Made by a program: the position numbers and the translations under genes
Assembly (NCBI GenBank): GCA_035541995.1
Contig: DATKMG010000545.1
Span: 1 to 6,516, forward strand
Source: DATKMG01 sp035541995
Lineage (GTDB): Bacteria; Acidobacteriota; Terriglobia; Versatilivoradales; Versatilivoraceae
Direction: 5' to 3'
DNA length: 6,516 nucleotides
Notes under the pieces: generated by a model
The model's input: the letters and a program-made list of their open reading frames with translations, nothing else
Database searches by the model: none
Told to the model about the DNA's origin: nothing
Part shown: piece by piece, positions 1 to 5,230 of the stretch
How positions within the stretch are numbered: the first letter of the stretch is position 1
How the letters are laid out: every line of letters starts with the position of its first letter

Positions 1-429
1 AACAGGCCCGATTGTGACGTCAGCCTCGACGTTCATCATGAGAAGGTGCTTCTTCTGATCGAAAGACCATAAAGCAATTTGGGCTCCGGCTTCGGGATTC
101 CCAGTGGCATCCACCACCGACTCGACCGCCTCAATCTGCACGACGAGTTCGGGACGATCTGTCATAACGAACTTCCCTTCCCGGACTGCGTCGTTGGCTT
201 GAGCGACATTGGTGGCATGAACCAACCGCTCCCTAGGGATCCCAGCTACTAGATATGCCTGCCGGGCTCGTGCTATCTCCAGGTCCGCCACTGCGCGCAC
301 TTCGATTCCCTGCATCTTTTGGGTCTGGCTGACGATATCGATTCCCATCTGGCCTGCTCCAATGATAGCGAACCGAACCGGTCTCCCCGCTTGAGCACGT
401 TTCTCCAAATCCCGATGCAAGCCAATCAC
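1..429 (-). CDS. COG4091-type homoserine dehydrogenase-like NAD(P)-dependent oxidoreductase (N-terminal part, runs off left edge)
   Basis: Only the first 143 codons are in the window. Whole proteins of this family are about 430-450 residues and end in a SAF domain, which would lie beyond the left edge. The visible part is a Rossmann NAD(P)-binding domain. It has a basic N-terminal helix starting IGLHRDLEKR, then a beta strand and the dinucleotide loop GAGQMG at residues 24-29. Later come VVDATGNPEAG (residues 105-115) and MMNVEADVTIGP (131-142), which resemble the VVLMNAELDATLGP stretch I recall for COG4091 proteins. The start is GTG at 429. An AGGAG ribosome site at 441-437 lies 7 nt upstream, and the GTG overlaps the TGA of the upstream dehydrogenase by 4 bases (GTGA), so translation is probably coupled. 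Known relatives are homoserine dehydrogenases and the Brucella-type DXP reductoisomerase-like enzyme DRL. In a sugar operon it more likely acts on a sugar or sugar-phosphate intermediate, but that is inference. Family assignment is fairly sure; function is open. Confidence 0.8.
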   Translation of the reverse strand, partial: MIGLHRDLEKRAQAGRPVRFAIIGAGQMGIDIVSQTQKMQGIEVRAVADLEIARARQAYLVAGIPRERLVHATNVAQANDAVREGKFVMTDRPELVVQIEAVESVVDATGNPEAGAQIALWSFDQKKHLLMMNVEADVTIGPV

Positions 430-1478
430 GATTTTTCTCCTGTGCCGGGAATGACCACGGCCTTGAGGACATTCGCGTCCTTTATATCGTTGAGGGCCCT
501 CTCGGTCTCTTCCAACCGATAAGCAGTGATGATCTTGTCGGTTCGAACCAGTCCCGCAGTCAGTGCCTCCAACGCTTTCTGGTGGTAGCGGGTATGATAA
601 GAGAAGTTACCGATAAGGCGAAGTTCCCCATAATGAACTCTGTTCACATCGATCGGGACCAGGGCCTGGGCAGCGGGTAGTCCACCGAATATTCCTACCC
701 GCCCCCGTTTTCGCACCAGTTGAAGAGACTGGACTACGGCCGATGCCGTCGGAGCCGCCACTATCACCACGTCAGCTCCTGTACCCCCGGTCAAATCCCG
801 GACCCAAGCCACTATATCCTGCTGACTGGAGTCGATGCACAGCTCGATCCCAAAATCCCGCCGAACGACATTCACTCTATAAGGAGCCCTATCGGCTAAA
901 AGCACCCGAGCTCCTCGGGCCATCAGGAGTTCAAGATGGAGGATCCCCATCGGTCCGCATCCCAGCACCAACACCGTTTCTCCCTTTTCGATCTGGAGTT
1001 CGTCATGGCTGGCCAGGACTGAACAGAGAGGCTCGGATATCGCTGCAGCCAATGTCGGAAGTTGCTTGGGAACAAAATTGATGACTCCATGATCGAGGAT
1101 CTCTGAAGTGAGGAGCATAAATTCGGCCAGCCCGCCATCCAGGTGTTTCCCCAGGATTTTGAGCTGGTCGCACATGTTGAACAATGATCTCCTGCAATAA
1201 AAGCATTGTCCGCAATGAAGGTCGGCAGCTAGAGCTACTCTATCGCCTGATTTCCAGCGATGGATGCCTTCTCCTGTCTCAGCGATGAAGCCCACTACTT
1301 CATGTCCCGGAATCCTGCTCTTTCCGGTAAACTGATCTCCAGAGAAATAGCTGCGAGCGTCACCGCCGCAGACTCCACAAGCCGCCACCCGCAGAAGAAC
1401 CTCACCCTTCCCGCACTCTGGACGAGGCAACTCAACGATGCGCAGCTTCTCTCTGCCTTCAAAGATGACTGCCCTCAT
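426..1478 (-). CDS. Zinc-dependent medium-chain dehydrogenase, polyol/sugar dehydrogenase type
   Basis: This is a 350-residue cytoplasmic medium-chain dehydrogenase/reductase of sorbitol/threonine dehydrogenase type, at the usual family length. The N-terminal GroES-like domain holds the catalytic zinc site: C37 in CGVCGGD, H59-E60 in GHE, and E149 in SEPL. The structural zinc ligands are C89, C92, C95 and C103. The Rossmann loop GCGPMG is at 173-178. Asp196 after the second strand (LLADRAP) favours NAD over NADP. Such enzymes oxidise a secondary alcohol of a polyol, or of a polyol phosphate as in galactitol-1-phosphate or arabitol-phosphate dehydrogenases, to a ketose. I chose ATG 1478, 5 nt after the stop of the SIS gene, because MRAVIFEGRE matches the usual family start. 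An in-frame GTG at 1487 overlaps that stop as GTGA and would add three residues; the same purine-rich stretch could serve either start. The gene is third in the leftward operon. Class is sure; substrate is unknown. Confidence 0.93.
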   Translation of the reverse strand: MRAVIFEGREKLRIVELPRPECGKGEVLLRVAACGVCGGDARSYFSGDQFTGKSRIPGHEVVGFIAETGEGIHRWKSGDRVALAADLHCGQCFYCRRSLFNMCDQLKILGKHLDGGLAEFMLLTSEILDHGVINFVPKQLPTLAAAISEPLCSVLASHDELQIEKGETVLVLGCGPMGILHLELLMARGARVLLADRAPYRVNVVRRDFGIELCIDSSQQDIVAWVRDLTGGTGADVVIVAAPTASAVVQSLQLVRKRGRVGIFGGLPAAQALVPIDVNRVHYGELRLIGNFSYHTRYHQKALEALTAGLVRTDKIITAYRLEETERALNDIKDANVLKAVVIPGTGEKS

Positions 1479-1483
1479 CGAGA

Positions 1484-2116
1484 TCACTCTTCCCTCTCAT
1501 CCCGATTTCCGAGTCCCTTTTCTTCAATCTTCGTTCCAACTGCCCCGCCTGGATGAGTCTCAGCAAATGATTGAAGACTGTAGCCCTTTTCCACCAGCAC
1601 AGTCTCACAAACGGCATCCAGGACTGCAGCATTGGCCAGCGAGCTGGAGGTCGCAACCAGGCCGAATGGGTCGCTGTCGGCTGCCACTTTGACCCGTATG
1701 ATGTCATCTGCCAACTGACCAAGCTCTGATTCAGGCGCTTCCGTGACAGCCACCACCCGTGCTCCGCGCTTTCGTGCGATCCTGGCAAGGCGGTTGATTT
1801 CGGCTGTCCGCCCGCCCTTGGAAATCAAGACCAGCGTGTCCTCGGGCTTGATGGCTCCGGAACCGCCGTGAAGGCTGTCTGCCGGATGAATGAACAGGGC
1901 GGGCAGACCGCAGCACGAAAGCAGATGCGCAAAGCGAAGGGCCACTGGGTTCGAGGTCCCGGAGCCAGCCACCAGCACATGACCCTTTGTCTCCAGCAGA
2001 AGGTCAACCGGGGAATTGACCCGGTCGTCGAGGACGGAAGCCAACTGCTCGAGGATTCTCGCCTCTTTGCGCAGCGTTGCCCGCATGCGGTCTAAACGGT
2101 CACCGTGGTTGCGCAC
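1484..2116 (-). CDS. SIS-domain phosphosugar isomerase-like protein (KpsF/GutQ/KdsD-related, no CBS domains)
   Basis: This 210-residue protein is a single SIS (sugar isomerase) domain resembling the N-terminal half of arabinose-5-phosphate isomerases, but it lacks their C-terminal CBS pair (KdsD/GutQ are about 320-330 residues). Family landmarks are GHVLVAGSGTSN (45-56), HPADSLHGGSGAI (77-89), the phosphosugar loop ISKGGRTAE (98-106), and the ending FAETHPGGAVG (184-194). The position that is Lys in the KdsD GxGKSG motif is Thr54 here, and the usual HGD is HGG, so the substrate or chemistry may differ from D-arabinose 5-phosphate/D-ribulose 5-phosphate isomerisation. The start is GTG 2116, with a strong GGAGG at 2126-2122 spaced 5 nt. 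This makes a 25-nt overlap with the kinase gene. The later ATG at 2086 has a much weaker ribosome site. Operon position between kinase and dehydrogenase fits a role in aldose/ketose phosphate interconversion. A non-catalytic or regulatory sugar-phosphate-binding role is also possible. Confidence 0.87.
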   Translation of the reverse strand: MRNHGDRLDRMRATLRKEARILEQLASVLDDRVNSPVDLLLETKGHVLVAGSGTSNPVALRFAHLLSCCGLPALFIHPADSLHGGSGAIKPEDTLVLISKGGRTAEINRLARIARKRGARVVAVTEAPESELGQLADDIIRVKVAADSDPFGLVATSSSLANAAVLDAVCETVLVEKGYSLQSFAETHPGGAVGTKIEEKGLGNRDEREE

Positions 2117-3624
2117 TCTGCCCTCCAGTTATGGTAAAAGCTCCTGAGTGTCCCGTATAACTGGCGGTAGCGCTCGAACGCCGATGCGTACCGTTCCGCA
2201 GCCTCAGCCACGGGCTCAACCGTCTGATCAATTTGGACCCCTTCCCGACAGGCCGCTGAAAGGTCGGGAAACTGCCCGGCGGCCACCTGAGATAGCAGGG
2301 CAGTGCCCAGCAACGCAGCTCGCGGGTTCTTCAGTGTGCAGATAGGCTGGTTTAGCACTGTGGCTTTCAGCTCGAGAATCGCCCGGCTCCTGCTCCCTCC
2401 TCCAACCCCTCTCAGCTCATGAACATCAATGCCCAGGTTCTCCAGCTGGTCCAGATTCAATCTGGCCTCAAAAGCGAGGGATTCCACTACTGCCTGGAAC
2501 ATCTCCGTGCGGGTCGATTTCAATGATAGGCCTAGGAATGTACCGCGAGACATATGATCGCAGGTGGGGGTTCCGCTTCCAACGATGTGAGGAAGAAAGA
2601 GAACAGGCGAAGGCTCCAACTTCAACCGTGAGATCAGTTCGTCGTAGGTACGGTTCCAGTCGTGGTCTGACAGACCTCCCAATTCCATAATGGAATTCTG
2701 GAACCATTCCAGCGACAGTCCGCCAGACTGGTTCAGGGTAATGGTGAAATACTGATCCTTGACCGCGTGGCAGTAGCATGGATAATTGGACTCGAGCATG
2801 GCCGGGGTCATACGCGGAGATCCGAAACAGGTGCTGATGACTTCGGCAGTCCCCATGGAGTAGCACGCCATATCGGCTTCAATGACTCCCGCACCAATGG
2901 CAGCCATGCATTGGTCATGACCACCCGCCACGACGAGAGCCTTGACGTCGATCCCCCAGTCGCTGGCCACATATCGTCGAATAATTCCGATGGGGGCTCC
3001 GGAGGGAGTGAGATTCCCCAGTTGCGATGGCGTGATCCCCACGAACTCCAGGATTGGCCCCACCCAATCCTTGCGAACCGGATCAAATGCCATGGTTCGG
3101 GATGCCATGCTGAAGTCCAGGGCTGGAACCCCCGCCAGTCTCATGAGCAGGAACTCTTCATAGTGAACATATTTCCATACCCGCCCGTTCAATTCTGGAC
3201 GATGCCGTCTCAACCAAAAGATTTTCGTGATGGCATTGAGCGGCTCGCAGGGCATACCAGTGGACGAATAGAGCTGCCCGCGCCCGAATTTCTCCTGCAG
3301 ATCGGCGGCCTCCCGGTAGCTGCGAATGTCCATTCCCAATACTGCCGGGTGCAGGGCCGTACCCGAAACGTCAATGGGAATAATGGCGTCACCCTGCACG
3401 GAGACACAGACTGCTTGGATAGAGGGTAGAGCTGGAATAGCCCTTAGTGTCTCTTTGACAACAGCGTCCACCAGTTCCCACACCGCTTCGGCATCCTGCT
3501 CTGCCCATCCTTCTACCGGGGAAGTATAGGAGTAGTGGCGATAGGCCGAGCCGAGCATCAGACTGCCCACAAAGACCGCAGCCTTGCAGGAGGTCGTTCC
3601 CAAATCAATCGCAATAACCGCCAT
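2092..3624 (-). CDS. FGGY-family carbohydrate kinase (xylulokinase-like)
   Basis: At 510 residues this is typical length for an FGGY sugar kinase, which transfers phosphate from ATP to a ketose or polyol in the cytoplasm. The N-terminal ATPase-fold domain opens with the phosphate-binding loop IDLGTTSCK (6-14). A substrate-side MDIR motif at 98-101 corresponds to the WNDxR region of xylulokinases. The catalytic base is most likely Asp237 in GGHDQCMAAIGAG. The C-terminal domain has YSMGTAEV (255-262), GGLSLEWF (301-308) and the adenosine motif GVGGGSRS (407-414). The start is ATG 3624, with AAGGTG at 3637-3632 spaced 7 nt. It is the first gene of the leftward four-gene operon, and its 3' end overlaps the SIS gene by 25 nt. 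Substrate cannot be assigned: D-xylulose, D- or L-ribulose, a tetrulose and a pentitol are all used within FGGY. Neighbouring SIS isomerase and dehydrogenase genes favour a pentulose or pentitol. Confidence 0.94.
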   Translation of the reverse strand: MAVIAIDLGTTSCKAAVFVGSLMLGSAYRHYSYTSPVEGWAEQDAEAVWELVDAVVKETLRAIPALPSIQAVCVSVQGDAIIPIDVSGTALHPAVLGMDIRSYREAADLQEKFGRGQLYSSTGMPCEPLNAITKIFWLRRHRPELNGRVWKYVHYEEFLLMRLAGVPALDFSMASRTMAFDPVRKDWVGPILEFVGITPSQLGNLTPSGAPIGIIRRYVASDWGIDVKALVVAGGHDQCMAAIGAGVIEADMACYSMGTAEVISTCFGSPRMTPAMLESNYPCYCHAVKDQYFTITLNQSGGLSLEWFQNSIMELGGLSDHDWNRTYDELISRLKLEPSPVLFLPHIVGSGTPTCDHMSRGTFLGLSLKSTRTEMFQAVVESLAFEARLNLDQLENLGIDVHELRGVGGGSRSRAILELKATVLNQPICTLKNPRAALLGTALLSQVAAGQFPDLSAACREGVQIDQTVEPVAEAAERYASAFERYRQLYGTLRSFYHNWRAECATTVTV

Positions 3625-3703
3625 GGGTGTTCACCTTTAAATCCATGTTTGGCTTCTCTGTTCGCAGTCATCCTAAGGGGTTTGTAACTGGAGGTCTATG
3701 AGG

Positions 3704-3709
3704 ATTGTA
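3704..3709 (-). promoter_or_regulatory. Candidate -10 element of the kinase operon promoter
   Basis: The minus strand reads TACAAT here, a 5/6 match to the sigma-70 -10 consensus, with an AT-rich stretch just upstream. The expected -35 region (about 3726-3731) has no TTGACA-like sequence. It falls instead on an arm of an 8-bp inverted repeat. A weak -35 with a good -10 is what an activator-dependent promoter, for example one using the neighbouring AraC protein, would look like. The predicted leader is about 70 nt. This is a consensus match by eye only. Confidence 0.35.
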
Positions 3710-3724
3710 GAAATATTTATTAAA

Positions 3725-3779
3725 ATCGTACCATTTATGCTGCCACGCCGGGGATTCGGGGTACAAATCGAGGTACGAT
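3725..3779. repeat. Inverted repeat ATCGTACC / GGTACGAT upstream of kinase operon
   Basis: The arms at 3725-3732 and 3772-3779 are perfect 8-bp reverse complements 47 bp apart (start to start). The kinase-proximal arm lies where the -35 of the candidate kinase promoter should be. This could be a pair of regulator half-sites in opposite orientation. An 8-bp pair within 50 bp can arise by chance in a 346-bp spacer (I estimate about one in four), so the support is weak. Confidence 0.3.
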
Positions 3780-3805
3780 AGGTTATAGACGAAAACTTAG
3801 AACCT

Positions 3806-3826
3806 GGTTGTCCCGGGGTGACAATC
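3806..3826. repeat. Short dyad GGTTGTC-N7-GACAATC
   Basis: The seven-base arms pair at six positions plus one G:T. A 7-nt GC-rich centre separates them. It could be an operator or a small RNA hairpin in the 3' leader of the regulator transcript. No U-tract follows on either strand. It is recorded as a visible structure, not a proven site. Confidence 0.25.
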
Positions 3827-3845
3827 AGAGATTGGAGATTTTCTC

Positions 3846-3862
3846 AGTCCCCGAAAGGGACT
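3846..3862 (-). terminator. Weak hairpin, possible transcription end for the AraC-type gene
   Basis: AGTCCC and GGGACT form a perfect 6-bp stem around a five-base loop, about 110 nt past the stop of the regulator gene. On the minus strand it is followed by GAGAAAATCTC, not a run of T, so it does not meet the standard intrinsic terminator pattern. It may only stabilise the 3' end, or do nothing. Confidence 0.25.
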
Positions 3863-3970
3863 CAATTGAATAGGGGTGGGTCGAGTACAGCTGGTGGTTA
3901 CGCGTGAATGCGTGTTTCTAATGGAATCATTCCGCTGAAATTTGACTGAACGCGGGAGGGAGAGGCAAAC

Positions 3971-4891
3971 TCACCGCGCCATCTGTTGCTTGAATTCACG
4001 TGGCGTCTTGCCGACCAGCTTGTGGAAAATCATCCCGAAGTAGCTTTGGTCGTAAAAGCCCACATCCTGGCTGATTTCAGCAATGGACTTGTCTGTAGCA
4101 GTAAGCAAAGCCTGAGCCTTGGCAATGCGAAACCGGCTGAGGTGCGAAACAAACGACTGACCTGTAACATGCTTGAAATAGCGCATGAAGTGCGACTTGC
4201 TCATATAGAGGAGGGAGGCGGCTTGCTCAACAGAAAGAGGCTCACCGTAGTGCTGGTCAATGTACCGAAAGAGGGGTCGCAGGCGCTCCAGGTCGCGATT
4301 CTTATGGTTGAAGGTCTCCTCTGTCCCTCGGAAACTGGCATAGTGATTGACCAGCAGAACCAGAATCATCTTTAGATAGGTTTTAATGGAGAGTCGCGCC
4401 CGGTTCGAGGCAGCCGGCAATTCCGCATTGGTCCGTTTCATCAGATCGAAAACCTGCAGCGGAATGCGGGTGTGGGCGGGAATTACGTGAGGGAAAGAGG
4501 AATTCTGAACCAGAAAGGGCATCAGGTACTCCACTTCCTCTTCAGCTCCATCACCAGATCGGATCAGCTCCGGGAGAAAATAGAGCACCCCGGCTCGAAC
4601 CCGACCCCGCGGGTAATCAATCATTCGATGCAGGGAGGTGCTGCCCATCACAAAAAGATCCCCCTCCCTGACTCTGAGGGTCCGGCCCTGGACTTGGTAA
4701 ATTGCCTCTCCGGAGTAAAAATAAAGCAACTCGAAGTAGTCATGCCGATTGACCCGGATTTCATGCCGCCGCTCGAAAACCAGATAGCGGACATCTACCG
4801 GGAAAGTATGGTCGAAGGGCCAGACGTGAACTCCTTCCGCTGTGATTTGCGGCTCAATGATTGAGTAGGCATCCTCCCAGACGACCTTCAT
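3971..4891 (-). CDS. AraC-family transcriptional regulator with N-terminal cupin sensor domain
   Basis: This is a 306-residue one-component regulator. Residues about 25-110 form the arabinose-binding-like cupin, with HDYFELLYFYSGEAIYQVQG (50-69) and REGDLFVM (75-82) as recognisable strands. The C-terminal 100 residues are the AraC double helix-turn-helix. The first HTH spans about 217-240 (LSVEQAASLLYMSKSHFMRYFK). The second spans about 267-291 (DKSIAEISQDVGFYDQSYFGMIFHK). It ends with the family's GKTPREFK (294-301). The start is ATG 4891 with GGAGG at 4900-4896 spaced 4 nt. It sits between the leftward kinase operon and the rightward exported hydrolase genes, so it is the natural candidate to sense a sugar or its derivative and control both, usually as an activator. 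Family assignment is very sure; ligand and targets are inferred from position. Confidence 0.96.
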   Translation of the reverse strand: MKVVWEDAYSIIEPQITAEGVHVWPFDHTFPVDVRYLVFERRHEIRVNRHDYFELLYFYSGEAIYQVQGRTLRVREGDLFVMGSTSLHRMIDYPRGRVRAGVLYFLPELIRSGDGAEEEVEYLMPFLVQNSSFPHVIPAHTRIPLQVFDLMKRTNAELPAASNRARLSIKTYLKMILVLLVNHYASFRGTEETFNHKNRDLERLRPLFRYIDQHYGEPLSVEQAASLLYMSKSHFMRYFKHVTGQSFVSHLSRFRIAKAQALLTATDKSIAEISQDVGFYDQSYFGMIFHKLVGKTPREFKQQMAR

Positions 4892-4995
4892 CGGGCCTCC
4901 ACCATGAACCTCTGATTACTCCTGACCTACTCGCTGAGACCTTAAAGGAAAGCCAATTCGTTTTTCTGGAACGAGTACTGCGTCAGTCTGTGTGG

Positions 4996-5024
4996 AGAAT
5001 AGGCAATGATCCGGAAATTCGCAA
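4996..5024 (-). promoter_or_regulatory. Candidate promoter of the AraC-type regulator
   Basis: On the minus strand TTGCGA (5024-5019, 4/6 to consensus) is spaced exactly 17 bp from TATTCT (5001-4996, 4/6). It would start transcription near 4989 and give a leader of about 100 nt. It is a modest sigma-70-type match seen by eye, in the expected place and direction. Confidence 0.35.
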
Positions 5025-5113
5025 GTTTCTCATCCAGACCAATTTGCTCAGGGAGAACTGATATTTGTCAACAAGCCAACAGACTATTCGGATAGACTCG
5101 ACGCCCCCGGATC

Positions 5114-5142
5114 TTGATTCCAGAGGGCAGCCGACATATTAT
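5114..5142 (+). promoter_or_regulatory. Candidate promoter of the GH172 gene
   Basis: TTGATT (5114-5119, 4/6 to the -35 consensus) and TATTAT (5137-5142, 5/6 to the -10 consensus) are spaced exactly 17 bp. Transcription would begin near 5149, leaving a leader of about 80 nt before ATG 5231. It is the best sigma-70-type match in the window. If right, the in-frame upstream TTG at 5114 cannot be the start codon of the hydrolase. Confidence 0.45.
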
Positions 5143-5173
5143 TCTTCGCTGTTGTGGAATTGAACTCTGGAAT
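5117..5173. repeat. 9-bp inverted repeat flanking the GH172 transcription start
   Basis: ATTCCAGAG (5117-5125) and CTCTGGAAT (5165-5173) are perfect reverse complements, 48 bp start to start. The left arm overlaps the candidate -35 box and the right arm lies in the predicted leader. Such a pair might be operator sites bridged by a regulator. The arms cannot form a hairpin in the mature RNA because the left one is upstream of the predicted start. By rough estimate a chance pair this long and close is uncommon (below one in ten), but it is not excluded. Confidence 0.35.
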
Positions 5174-5230
5174 TCTGATGAAAAGGCCACCAGTTTAGTG
5201 GTAAAGATGAGAACAGAAGGAGTTCCTAAA

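Larger units (their letters stand above)
3625..3970. other. Non-coding spacer between AraC-type gene and kinase operon (346 bp)
   Basis: No convincing gene lies here. The kinase-proximal part, up to about 3780, has an AT-rich patch (3710-3730), a TACAAT -10-like element on the minus strand, and an 8-bp inverted repeat. These fit a regulated promoter firing into the operon. The middle (3806-3862) has two short dyads. The part nearest the regulator stop (3870-3970) has only a five-base dyad GGAATCATTCC around 3924 and a GCGTG direct repeat near 3902-3914. Neither is strong enough to name. Confidence 0.6.
4892..5230. other. Divergent intergenic region between AraC-type and GH172 genes (339 bp)
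   Basis: No gene with a credible start lies here. The region holds the ribosome sites of both flanking genes, a leftward promoter candidate (4996-5024) and a rightward one (5114-5142). A 9-bp inverted repeat straddles the rightward start of transcription. Around 5065-5074 there is TTGTCAACAA, near-palindromic at its ends, midway between the promoters. Confidence 0.65.

Noticed and set aside
233..472. 79-codon minus-strand frame overlapping the dehydrogenase/COG4091 junction
   Set aside because: It is out of frame with both genes, which have clear motifs there, and its Pro/Ser/Arg-rich composition is typical of a shadow frame.
2767..3429. 220-codon open frame on the + strand opposite the kinase gene
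   Set aside because: It lies entirely antisense to a clear FGGY kinase, has low-complexity odd composition, no ribosome site and no recognisable domain. It is a by-product of kinase codon bias.
3986..4375. Open frames on the + strand opposite the AraC-type gene (also 4472-4864)
   Set aside because: Both are antisense to an unambiguous AraC regulator and show no domain or ribosome site of their own.
4861..5061. 67-codon + strand frame running from inside the AraC gene into the divergent spacer
   Set aside because: The only start is a TTG inside the AraC coding region with no ribosome site, and there is no internal ATG or GTG to use. The peptide part in the spacer looks protein-like but has no match I recognise, and it crosses the leftward promoter candidate.
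5066..5071. Perfect TTGACA on the minus strand as a -35 box for the AraC gene
   Set aside because: At 16-18 bp spacing the downstream hexamers (such as AGCAAA) do not resemble a -10. The TTGCGA/TATTCT pair further on is a better overall fit.
5114..5230. 39-codon N-terminal extension of the GH172 gene from TTG 5114
   Set aside because: It would bury the signal peptide, has no ribosome site, and overlaps a good promoter. ATG 5231 has AAGGAG at proper spacing.
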